Virus record (IMG/VR): IMGVR_UViG_3300037278_000728
Location: 1-64,000 of that record
Strand: one strand, 5' to 3'
Origin: a virus
Length of the DNA stretch: 64,000 bases
The notes beneath the pieces were generated by a model. It ran no database searches. It saw nothing but the letters and a program-made list of their open reading frames with translations, and was not told where the DNA came from. Positions 57,737 through 64,000 of this stretch are shown here, one piece after another; positions within the stretch are counted from its first letter, which is position 1, and each line of letters opens with the position of its first letter. The position numbers were made by a program, and so were the translations under genes.

Positions 57737-58219
57737 ATGCCAATGCCGCAAACTAAAACTGATCCATTATTACGGAATAAACTAATTACTGTCTTGTCAT
57801 TTTTGAAGCATAAAGCCGAAGATAAGGGGTTAGAGCCGGTGATTTCGGTCAAGAAATTAATCGATCTTTTGGGAATACATATTACGTATTCCCAATTGGC
57901 CGAGTTAACTAAGGACCCTAGTATTTCCCACGAAATTAAATCTATTAATAAGAATCAGGTTACCCTTTCCTTAGGGGAAGAGGAAATTCCGATGGCAGTA
58001 CCTGATGAATTTTCTCCAAATGATTTTGAAAATGAACCTTCAGATGAAGTTCCAGAGGAATCCGAGGAAGAATTTAATCCTGAAGATTTTCAGGCCCCGG
58101 ACGAGGGAGAAAGTGCATCGGCAGATACTTCTGATGAAGATCAAGAGCGAGAAGACGTTAGTATATCATCCGGTGGTTTGGTTCAATCTATGGCCAAACG
58201 CGCGGCCTCTAGAAAGTAG
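57737..58219 (+). CDS. Acidic-tailed phage protein
   Basis: 160 aa. Folded N-terminus about 1-80 (I-S-V-K-K-L-I-D-L-L-G-I-H-I-T-Y), then a very acidic stretch (E-E-S-E-E-E-F-N-P-E-D-F) and a basic end (M-A-K-R-A-A-S-R-K). Likely co-expressed with the 680-aa protein. Function unknown. Confidence 0.55.
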   Translation: MPMPQTKTDPLLRNKLITVLSFLKHKAEDKGLEPVISVKKLIDLLGIHITYSQLAELTKDPSISHEIKSINKNQVTLSLGEEEIPMAVPDEFSPNDFENEPSDEVPEESEEEFNPEDFQAPDEGESASADTSDEDQEREDVSISSGGLVQSMAKRAASRK

Positions 58220-58220
58220 C

Positions 58221-58249
58221 TTGTATATCTCTAACAGAACTGCTATAAT
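58221..58249 (+). promoter_or_regulatory. Sigma70-type promoter abutting ATG 58255
   Basis: TTGTAT, 17 bp, TGC-TATAAT, TACTT, ATG. Extended -10, 5 nt to the start: predicted leaderless. Confidence 0.75.
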
Positions 58250-58254
58250 TACTT

Positions 58255-58941
58255 ATGGTTGTTGAAAAGTTCCCTTATAAAACATTGCATCGCGAATCTG
58301 TTAATGGCAAGAGATTATATTCTTGCCCTAACGGAGAACGTCTCCCATCAGTTACTACGATACTTTCCGCAACAAAATCTGAAGAGTCAATACAAGCATT
58401 AAATAATTGGCGAAAATATAAAGGTGCCGAGAAACCGGCCGAGATTACGGCCATCGCGGGTTCTAGGGGCACAAGAATGCACAAATATCTTGAAAATTAT
58501 GTGCAAACCGATTATATGGGTGAACCCGGAACCAATCCTTATTCAATTCAAGCCTATCATATGGCAAAAGTTATTGTAGAAAAAGGATTATCCGATGTAG
58601 ATATTTTTTTGGGTTCGGAAGTTAGTTTGTATTTTCCTGGTCTTTTTGCCGGCGCAACCGACTTAGTCGGAAAAATGAAAGATGGCGAATTAGCCATCTT
58701 AGACTACAAGCAAACCAACAGGCCGAAGAAGGAAGCCTGGGTTGAAGATTATCGATGTCAATTATGCGCATACGCATTGGCTCATAATGAATTATACGGA
58801 ACTAATATACGTCGTGGTATAATTTTAATGTGTTCTGGTGATTTAGAGTTTCAAAGATTTGAAGTTGATGAAACAAATTTTGACAAATATAGCGACCAGT
58901 GGTGGATTAGAGTCGCAGAATATTATAATATTCCGTGGTGA
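58255..58941 (+). CDS. PD-(D/E)xK exonuclease (MGME1/Cas4-like group)
   Basis: 228 aa. S-V-T-T-I-L-S-A-T near the start, G-S-R-G-T-R-M-H-K (His/Arg motif, about residue 75), then F-A-G-A-T-D-L-V-G ... A-I-L-D-Y-K-Q-T (about 128-152), the D...(D/E)xK catalytic set, and C-Q-L-C-A-Y-A-L-A. A phage recombination or DNA-processing exonuclease acting on dsDNA or ssDNA ends. Confidence 0.8.
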   Translation: MVVEKFPYKTLHRESVNGKRLYSCPNGERLPSVTTILSATKSEESIQALNNWRKYKGAEKPAEITAIAGSRGTRMHKYLENYVQTDYMGEPGTNPYSIQAYHMAKVIVEKGLSDVDIFLGSEVSLYFPGLFAGATDLVGKMKDGELAILDYKQTNRPKKEAWVEDYRCQLCAYALAHNELYGTNIRRGIILMCSGDLEFQRFEVDETNFDKYSDQWWIRVAEYYNIPW

Positions 58942-58951
58942 AAAAGGAAAT

Positions 58952-59383
58952 ATGGAAAAAAATAAAGAAGTTAAAGTGGCCTGGCTAGGCAAACCTGAGG
59001 CGCGGATTTTAAGTATCAGAGCCTTTCGTAAATATATCGATACCATTTCGTTTGAGGAAGCTGTAAAGTTAGTTCAAAAAAATTGGAACAATAGTCCAAA
59101 GATCAAAAAGTTTCAATTTGAATTACAAGATATTACCCATTGGCCAACGCCGTGGGAATTATTCAGTCAGACAATTTTTTGTGCTAACTCTCAGGTGGTA
59201 GGCGCATTCTATACATTACTATTATCAGAACACGTCAAAAAACATGATTTTAGTTTAGCCATTATCGATGATGTAATTCAGGGTATAAATGGTGCAATTG
59301 TGTTGGATAATTTTCCATTGACAAATTTGAATGTAGTGACTATGATTAAAAGAGAAAATATTTTAAAGAAGTTAGAGGGATAA
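58952..59383 (+). CDS. Conserved phage protein
   Basis: 143 aa from ATG 58952 with SD AAAGGAAAT. V-A-W-L-G-K-P-E-A-R, I-T-H-W-P-T-P-W-E-L-F-S-Q-T and a helical C-terminus. A widespread small phage family by my recollection; no function known. Follows the exonuclease by 10 bp. Confidence 0.6.
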   Translation: MEKNKEVKVAWLGKPEARILSIRAFRKYIDTISFEEAVKLVQKNWNNSPKIKKFQFELQDITHWPTPWELFSQTIFCANSQVVGAFYTLLLSEHVKKHDFSLAIIDDVIQGINGAIVLDNFPLTNLNVVTMIKRENILKKLEG

Positions 59384-59384
59384 T

Positions 59385-59696
59385 ATGGAAGATACAATTT
59401 ATTGTTTTAAGTTAGTAACCGGTGAAGAGATTATTTCACGCCTTACTCCTGCCCTAGATTATATGGAACCGAACACCGATACTTTTTCCTTGGATAATCC
59501 ACGGTCAATTATGCCAGTTAATGATAGACTAAGTTTAGGCTTGGCATTAATAGGTGCCAATCCAGATAAGCCGATTATTCTTAAGAAGTCAGCGATTGTT
59601 TGCTACACGGCTAATGTAAGGGACGCTCTTAAGACTGCTTATCTTAGTGCTATTAGTAATATTGTTTTGCCTGGTAAGCAAAATTTAATGGGGTAA
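59385..59696 (+). CDS. Sm-like small phage protein
   Basis: 103 aa. Y-C-F-K-L-V-T-G-E-E-I-I-S-R-L and a later I-V-C-Y-T-A-N-V strand give an Sm/LSM-type barrel pattern known from T4-like hypotheticals. RNA binding possible. The next gene's late-type box overlaps its stop. Confidence 0.6.
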   Translation: MEDTIYCFKLVTGEEIISRLTPALDYMEPNTDTFSLDNPRSIMPVNDRLSLGLALIGANPDKPIILKKSAIVCYTANVRDALKTAYLSAISNIVLPGKQNLMG

Positions 59697-59699
59697 ATA
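59692..59699 (+). promoter_or_regulatory. Late promoter variant abutting ATG 59704
   Basis: GGTAAATA, CAAT, ATG: 4-nt spacing; overlaps the upstream stop. Weak match in the first two bases. Confidence 0.4.
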
Positions 59700-59703
59700 C
59701 AAT

Positions 59704-61704
59704 ATGAACTCATTATCAGGTGTGCAATTAATAGCAGCCGCAGGATTACAAGCAGGTGAAGGATTGGCGCCGCCGAATATTAGCGCCAATCTTTCTGCAT
59801 ATAATTCCATTCAAACAGTTAATAATTGGAATATTATCTATAACAATGCGGCCGAAGTAGGGGTTACTGCCAGCAATACTATCGCGTTGCGTAGTATTGG
59901 ATCAAATTCTTTTCCCCAGTTATTTGGGCAAGTTCCCAATGATTTTAGTTCTAACCTAGGAACCGGACCACTAATTAGTATAACAAGTGCTCGTACTTCA
60001 AATTTATTTGCGGGTAGTTCTACGGCCAATGTGTTCCTACAAACGCTAGGTCAGGCTCAAAGTTATGCGGCTCAGGCAGCATTAACAATTAACAGCGCAG
60101 CTTCGGCTCAATGGCCGAATGGAGCAAATGCATCTGTCACGGGTGGGTTTTCAGAAATAGCCGGTAATAATATATCTGGTGTAGCGGAAGCCTTTATACA
60201 ATGCGGGTCTCTTATGACACCGTCAGATATATATAATGGGCTCGATGGGTTTAGTAATGCAGGCTGTTTTTTACAATTATTAAATGCTGGGGATAATACA
60301 ATTGGTAATTTACATCTTAATTTCTTCGGAAAATCTATTGTTGATCCATCGACAGGAAATTCATATATAATTGATAAAGATTTATTTACTATGATTTTAG
60401 ATGCTCCGATGGGAAAAACACCGGATGATACTTTTCAGGTAGCTTCCCTAAATCCATTTGATGCATTGGTTGGAATTGCGGCAAACGCAGCGTTAGTAGA
60501 TACAAACGATCTAGATGCCGTTATAACTTTTTTCGGAGTGTCGGGATCGCAAATTAATGTGTGGACGGATTGTTTATCGTTACCAATAATTTTAGGAAGC
60601 GCGGCTACAAATTCTATCGAAACTTCTATCGGTGTGACTCCTCTCGATTCATATGCGTTACTTAAAGCATTAAGTGTAAATATAACCGGACTTAATAATA
60701 TTGCGTCAATTGGTGATTTAGGACGAACGATGTATAAAATTATTCCATTGATTGGCACACCGAATATTTCGGCAATGCCTGCCCCCGTATCGGTGTCTGA
60801 TTTTTCAAATCTTAAGGCATCGGTGGGTCCGGGTTCTGGTGCGAATGGTAATCCAACAGTTGATGATATATTAGGGTCGACTAATTATAACGACGCATTA
60901 TATTCGACCATTCAGGTTATTAAACAATTAATGGGAACAACTCAGTACGGCAATATTAGTTCTGATACCGGTAATATTGCGAATGCTTTGGTGAATGGAA
61001 TTTCAACCCCGGTATATCTGAGTAACGGCAATAGTTATTCTGATATTAATTCGCTCTGTGCTAATGGTGTAGTTCTAATTAATAGTACATCTGCTAGTTT
61101 AGAAAATGTTGCCCCAACATTGGCAAATGTTTCGTTGTTATCGGCGTATAATGGTATTGCGGAAACCCATAATAATAGTATTGCGTTGGCTCCGACTGTT
61201 GGGTTAACGCCGGCAAATATTGCTGGGTTCGCCTCAGATTCATTGGCAGCAATTACTAAATTATCAGGATTAACCGGAATTATTATGAGTGTTGTACAGC
61301 GCTTTCATGCTCCGAGTACAAAGACTAATATTGATTTACCTTCCCAGTCGGCTATATTTTTACAGACTCCTAGTCCATCGGCGTTAACCGCATTTCCCTC
61401 CCAATTATCTAGTATGGCGGCATCGGTTGCTTCACAAACTAATCTATCCGCCCTGCCGAGTTTATCGGCACTTTCGCAAATTCCCGGGATTGACGAGACT
61501 ACCGGTTTAGGGTTGACTTCAAATTTAATAGATAAAACAACGATTTCTGGGCAAGCATTATCCGCGACGATAACCGAAGCGGTCAATAATCAGACGCTAT
61601 CGGCCTCCGGATTAATACCTACATCATTAATGCCAAATTCAAATATTTTGCCGACATTGCCCACAGGAATTAATACGCTAGGCGGGGGATTAATAAAAGG
61701 GTAA
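59704..61704 (+). CDS. Large putative virion structural protein
   Basis: 666 aa, strikingly rich in Ala, Asn, Ser, Gly, Ile and Leu, poor in Lys and Arg. Helical N-terminus (G-V-Q-L-I-A-A-A-G-L-Q-A-G-E-G), central folded part (D-I-Y-N-G-L-D-G-F-S-N-A-G-C), C-terminal Ser/Ala/Leu repeats ending L-G-G-G-L-I-K-G. Composition fits a baseplate, hub or tape-measure-like protein. Not assigned to a T4 gene. Confidence 0.5.
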   Translation: MNSLSGVQLIAAAGLQAGEGLAPPNISANLSAYNSIQTVNNWNIIYNNAAEVGVTASNTIALRSIGSNSFPQLFGQVPNDFSSNLGTGPLISITSARTSNLFAGSSTANVFLQTLGQAQSYAAQAALTINSAASAQWPNGANASVTGGFSEIAGNNISGVAEAFIQCGSLMTPSDIYNGLDGFSNAGCFLQLLNAGDNTIGNLHLNFFGKSIVDPSTGNSYIIDKDLFTMILDAPMGKTPDDTFQVASLNPFDALVGIAANAALVDTNDLDAVITFFGVSGSQINVWTDCLSLPIILGSAATNSIETSIGVTPLDSYALLKALSVNITGLNNIASIGDLGRTMYKIIPLIGTPNISAMPAPVSVSDFSNLKASVGPGSGANGNPTVDDILGSTNYNDALYSTIQVIKQLMGTTQYGNISSDTGNIANALVNGISTPVYLSNGNSYSDINSLCANGVVLINSTSASLENVAPTLANVSLLSAYNGIAETHNNSIALAPTVGLTPANIAGFASDSLAAITKLSGLTGIIMSVVQRFHAPSTKTNIDLPSQSAIFLQTPSPSALTAFPSQLSSMAASVASQTNLSALPSLSALSQIPGIDETTGLGLTSNLIDKTTISGQALSATITEAVNNQTLSASGLIPTSLMPNSNILPTLPTGINTLGGGLIKG

Positions 61705-61773
61705 AGCCAGAAAGAAAAAGATACCCCGGAAGTTCACTACGCTAGAGGATGCATTTCGATACTAATTAATCAC

Positions 61774-61804
61774 TTGACATAAGTTGTTATTTTTGGTATA
61801 AATA
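61774..61804 (+). promoter_or_regulatory. Hybrid sigma70/late promoter of the endolysin
   Basis: TTGACA, 17-bp spacer, then TATAAATA serving both as -10 (TATAAA) and as late octamer; TATACT, ATG 61811. Predicted leaderless or nearly so from either promoter. Confidence 0.65.
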
Positions 61805-61810
61805 TATACT

Positions 61811-62251
61811 ATGACTAAAATAACAACTACCATACTATGCGGGGTTCTATTTGTCTCTGCGGTTTTATATGCAGAGCCACCTTCGCGTGATCAAACTTGT
61901 TTGGCGAATGCTATTTTTCGAGAAGCCGGTGGAGAACCATTACTAGGACAATACGCTGTCGGCGAAGTAATTATGAATCGGCTTAACACCTTACCAAAGG
62001 CTACTGTGTGTTCAATTGTTAACGACCACGTTGGTAACCACTGGCAATTTGGATTTCATAAGTTTTCCCAACATCAGGTTAATTTCAAAACACAATCAAA
62101 ATTTTTTAGTTTGGCAGCGACAATTTTAAAAAGATCGGATCCAATTCGATTGCCACGAAATATTTTGTATTTTAACAATTTTCGATTTCGATCTCGAAAA
62201 TATCATTTTTATTGTAAAATTGGACGAATGCAATTTTTTTCAAAAACATAA
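61811..62251 (+). CDS. SleB-type cell wall hydrolase with signal peptide (endolysin)
   Basis: 146 aa. Residues 1-21 are a signal sequence (L-C-G-V-L-F-V-S-A-V-L-Y-A, cleavage expected near A-E-P). Catalytic domain: C-L-A-N-A-I-F-R-E-A-G-G-E-P with Glu38 as presumed catalytic acid, then Y-A-V-G-E-V-I-M-N-R, F-S-Q-H-Q and the late L-Y-F-N-N. Hydrolase_2/SleB enzymes cut peptidoglycan glycan strands. Export by Sec would give holin-independent timing or pinholin triggering. Confidence 0.8.
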   Translation: MTKITTTILCGVLFVSAVLYAEPPSRDQTCLANAIFREAGGEPLLGQYAVGEVIMNRLNTLPKATVCSIVNDHVGNHWQFGFHKFSQHQVNFKTQSKFFSLAATILKRSDPIRLPRNILYFNNFRFRSRKYHFYCKIGRMQFFSKT

Positions 62252-62259
62252 AATTATTG

Positions 62260-62287
62260 GGAATTGTCGGTTGACAATTCCTTTTTT
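62260..62287 (+). terminator. Endolysin terminator overlapping the next promoter
   Basis: GGAATTGTC, GGTT loop, GACAATTCC, then TTTTTTC. The 3' arm supplies part of the TTGACA -35 box of the promoter at 62271-62299. Confidence 0.85.
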
Positions 62288-62299
62288 CTTTGCTATTAT
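62271..62299 (+). promoter_or_regulatory. Sigma70-type promoter abutting ATG 62306
   Basis: TTGACA inside the terminator stem, 17 bp containing its T-run, TGC-TATTAT, AATTAT, ATG. Confidence 0.7.
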
Positions 62300-62305
62300 A
62301 ATTAT

Positions 62306-62530
62306 ATGATGATTAAACTTCACAAGCAACAAGTTGCCCAGATCTCTTCCACAATTATCGATGTCGACTCGATTGCTAAGGCTATTGAAAAAACCGAACG
62401 CCTTCTAAAAAATACGACCAATCCGGATGCAAAGATGATCTGGATGCGTAATATGCACAAACTGAAACTGGCCTGGCAAAATGCTATGGTCGAGATCGAA
62501 ACTAATGGTAAATATAATTTCTTCAATTAA
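62306..62530 (+). CDS. Small helical early protein
   Basis: 74 aa, predicted leaderless (second ATG at 62309). Helical: V-A-Q-I-S-S-T-I-I, I-A-K-A-I-E-K-T-E-R-L-L-K-N, M-H-K-L-K-L-A-W-Q-N-A. Function unknown. Confidence 0.6.
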   Translation: MMIKLHKQQVAQISSTIIDVDSIAKAIEKTERLLKNTTNPDAKMIWMRNMHKLKLAWQNAMVEIETNGKYNFFN

Positions 62531-62756
62531 TTATGAAACATTAGTGAAAAATGTTTACCCCGATGCCAAGATTTATTCTGCATGGGATTATTCTAACGGT
62601 TGGTGCGATACTTTGTTATCAATCGATTGGCATCGATCTCGTTTTATAACAGCGCCTATTAGATACGATTATATGTCACCAAAGGATCGTCCAAATTTAT
62701 GGAAGTTGGCGTGGGATAAAATTCAACGAGAACTAATCTGGAAATTGTCAGAATGA
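62505..62756 (+). CDS. Small early protein, Y-P-D-A / E-L-I-x-x-L-S-E family
   Basis: 83 aa from ATG 62505. N-Y-E-T-L-V-K-N-V-Y-P-D-A-K and the ending W-K-L-A-W-D-K-I-Q-R-E-L-I-W-K-L-S-E match the gene at 35236 and the broken copy that follows. Function unknown. Confidence 0.6.
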   Translation: MVNIISSINYETLVKNVYPDAKIYSAWDYSNGWCDTLLSIDWHRSRFITAPIRYDYMSPKDRPNLWKLAWDKIQRELIWKLSE

Positions 62757-62984
62757 TAAATTATAAAACGCTTGTTAAAACAATTTATCCATATGCGAAA
62801 CTATGGCAAACAGATACAGTTTTTGGTGTCTATGTATGGATTACGCCTCATAAATCGAAGTATGACGGACGTTTGATAGCCGAGTGAGTACACATATGTA
62901 TACAAGAATGAATACAGTAGGCATATATGGAAATTGGCATATGAAAATATTCAAAACGAGTTAATTAAGAAATTTGAGGAGTGA
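62753..62984 (+). pseudogene. Degenerate tandem copy of the preceding gene
   Basis: ATG 62753 overlaps the previous stop (ATGA). 44 codons begin I-N-Y-K-T-L-V-K-T-I-Y-P-Y-A-K and stop at 62887. In another frame, 62918-62984 reads H-I-W-K-L-A-Y-E-N-I-Q-N-E-L-I-K-K-F-E-E, equivalent to the C-terminus of the intact neighbour. So the copy is broken by at least one frameshift. Confidence 0.75.
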
Positions 62985-63060
62985 AACCCTTCTCGTTGAG
63001 TAAGATAAAAGAAGCGCGGTGAAGTATATATCAATATCACTAGAAGCACAAGGAGGAAGT

Positions 63061-63342
63061 ATGATAGACAAATACCAAAAGGCAATCGATCAGGTGATCG
63101 ACACTTTCGATTTCGAAAAGGTGCATATTTATATGGCCTTGACGGGATGGACATACCATGATTCGGGGAAAACCACTCCTACTATCGAAGACCTTAAGAA
63201 GCTTGCCCGACGTTTGCTTGCAGAGGTTGCCGGCAGCCAGACCCAATGGGCGTCAACTGGTGGGTTCCGTGCTGATTTTTTCCGAGACCCGGAAGAACTG
63301 ACTTTATCATTCGTTGCTGTTGAATCCGCAGTTTACGTTTAA
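63061..63342 (+). CDS. Small early protein
   Basis: 93 aa from ATG 63061, SD GGAGG. I-Y-M-A-L-T-G-W-T-Y, then I-E-D-L-K-K-L-A-R-R-L-L and G-G-F-R-A-D-F. A small phage family with this T-G-W/G-G-F layout exists in my memory, unnamed. By-eye base composition here is more GC-rich than the structural region. Confidence 0.6.
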   Translation: MIDKYQKAIDQVIDTFDFEKVHIYMALTGWTYHDSGKTTPTIEDLKKLARRLLAEVAGSQTQWASTGGFRADFFRDPEELTLSFVAVESAVYV

Positions 63343-63351
63343 AGAGGAAGT

Positions 63352-63441
63352 ATGCGACCTGATTTAAGTAATGCGCTAAACAATGACTTTCGAGTACTCG
63401 AAAGCTGGGCAGAAGACAATGGATATGTGAAGGCGGAATAG
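63352..63441 (+). CDS. 29-aa micro-ORF
   Basis: SD AGAGGAAG well placed before ATG 63352; starts M-R-P-D-L-S-N-A-L-N and ends K-A-E. Helical. Good translation signals but very short. Confidence 0.45.
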   Translation: MRPDLSNALNNDFRVLESWAEDNGYVKAE

Positions 63442-63449
63442 GAGACAAT

Positions 63450-63680
63450 ATGTTAATAAGCGAATTCAGCTTGAGAAATAATGACCCACTTTCGGATATT
63501 GTCCTGTTTGCCGGGTCGTTCCTCGAACGAAGGGGGGAACTATTTGGGACAACTTTTATTGTTCACACCGCCGTAGACAAAGCGGCTGAGATGATTACGG
63601 TCCAGTTCGAAGAAGACGAAGATTGGGTCGAATTCCGGAGGCAACTTCGGAGTAGGGATATACCAGAGGATTGGACATAG
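63450..63680 (+). CDS. Small acidic early protein
   Basis: 76 aa, SD AGGAGAC. M-I-T-V-Q-F-E-E-D-E-D-W-V-E-F-R-R centre. Stop overlaps a GTG (TAGTG) that opens the next micro-ORF. Not recognised. Confidence 0.55.
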   Translation: MLISEFSLRNNDPLSDIVLFAGSFLERRGELFGTTFIVHTAVDKAAEMITVQFEEDEDWVEFRRQLRSRDIPEDWT

Positions 63681-63754
63681 TGGAAGATTTGGCCGCTCTA
63701 AAATCGGGCCCAGCAATGAAGTATCTATTAATATCAAAAGGAGCACAGCAATAA
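63680..63754 (+). CDS. 24-aa coupled micro-ORF
   Basis: GTG 63680 overlapping the previous stop; ends A-M-K-Y-L-L-I-S-K-G-A-Q-Q at 63754. Contains the SD (AAAGGAG) of the next gene and resembles its start, suggesting a local duplication. Confidence 0.35.
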   Translation: MEDLAALKSGPAMKYLLISKGAQQ

Positions 63755-63996
63755 AGTATCTATCAATTATTCTGTTTGTATTGGCTACGAGCGTATGCTC
63801 GGCGCAGAATTGTCATACCAATGTAGACCTGACTGAGCAAGCAAAGGCCGCTGTTATAGCCGGTCACGGTCTGGGCGCTTATTACGAGGTCAACGATTGC
63901 TCGTGGCATCCCGGTAAGAATCCACGAGATGCGCAGACGGTTAAACCCGCATTGCCGCCCGAGCAAAACGTTAGTCTGGATACGCCAACTCATTAG
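63751..63996 (+). CDS. Small secreted protein with possible AUA start
   Basis: 81 aa if read from ATA 63751, which is 7 nt after GGAG; 71 aa from TTG 63781. Reading from ATA gives a full signal peptide (K-Y-L-S-I-I-L-F-V-L-A-T-S-V-C-S-A) followed by a short Cys- and Pro-containing mature part (N-C-H-T ... N-D-C-S-W-H-P-G). TTG would cut the signal peptide in half. A neighbouring copy of the same start has ATG, so ATA may be a point mutation. Export inferred; function unknown. Confidence 0.5.
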   Translation: MKYLSIILFVLATSVCSAQNCHTNVDLTEQAKAAVIAGHGLGAYYEVNDCSWHPGKNPRDAQTVKPALPPEQNVSLDTPTH

Positions 63997-64000
63997 CCGA

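Overview
The window is a piece of a large, AT-rich, strictly lytic-type T4-like myovirus genome (a tailed phage of a Gram-negative host). The diagnosis rests on a set of T4 core genes in recognisable form: neck protein gp13, tail sheath gp18, tail tube gp19, a gp54-like tube initiator, head completion gp4, tail completion gp15, terminase gp16/gp17, gp32, UvsX, UvsW, a gp62-like clamp loader subunit, primase gp61, helicase gp41 and dNMP kinase. T4-type late promoters (TATAAATA and close variants) are scattered throughout. No tRNA, rRNA, CRISPR array or integrase was seen. The host cannot be named from this sequence.

Layout: 1-7.7 kb holds accessory genes (WCTA/repeat protein, GNAT, NUDIX, papain-like protein, ART-like proteins) around two neck/structural genes. 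7.8-18.5 kb carries dNMP kinase and the tail genes (sheath, tube, tube initiator, gp4, gp15, gp16). 18.5-27 kb has a 971-aa zinc-ribbon protein, two ART-like/repeat proteins and the large terminase. 27-34.4 kb is recombination (gp32, UvsX, a Hef-like homing endonuclease, a UvsY candidate). 34.4-39.6 kb is a cluster of small early genes read outward in both directions from near-identical sigma70-type promoters. 40.5-50.8 kb is replication (UvsW, clamp loader subunit, a DnaE-like protein, primase, helicase) with two kinase-like genes inserted. 50.8-61.7 kb mixes conserved hypotheticals, a FkbM methyltransferase, a ligase-like protein, structural proteins and an exonuclease. 61.8-64 kb has a SleB-type endolysin followed by small, by-eye more GC-rich early genes.

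Three things stand out. First, the terminase and uvsW are both 'fractured' by atypically split inteins inserted at the equivalent point of the Walker A motif (after G-K, before the hydroxyl residue). A separate homing endonuclease reading frame lies between the intein halves: VSR-like in the terminase, HNH in uvsW. Second, many genes have a promoter abutting the start codon so closely that transcription should begin at or within a few bases of the ATG. This is seen for T4-type late promoters (commonly 5 nt between TATAAATA and ATG) and for sigma70-type promoters (5-7 nt between the -10 box and ATG), and predicts a large class of leaderless or near-leaderless phage mRNAs. The late class often drives single accessory genes and looks like a self-contained expression cassette. 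Third, there is an expanded family of five putative ADP-ribosyltransferase-fold proteins inside morphogenesis clusters, two of them fused to alpha-hairpin repeats, plus a pair of minimal kinase-like proteins. These are candidate late or virion-delivered host modifiers.

All functional calls are by reading motifs and from family knowledge; no search or structure prediction was run.
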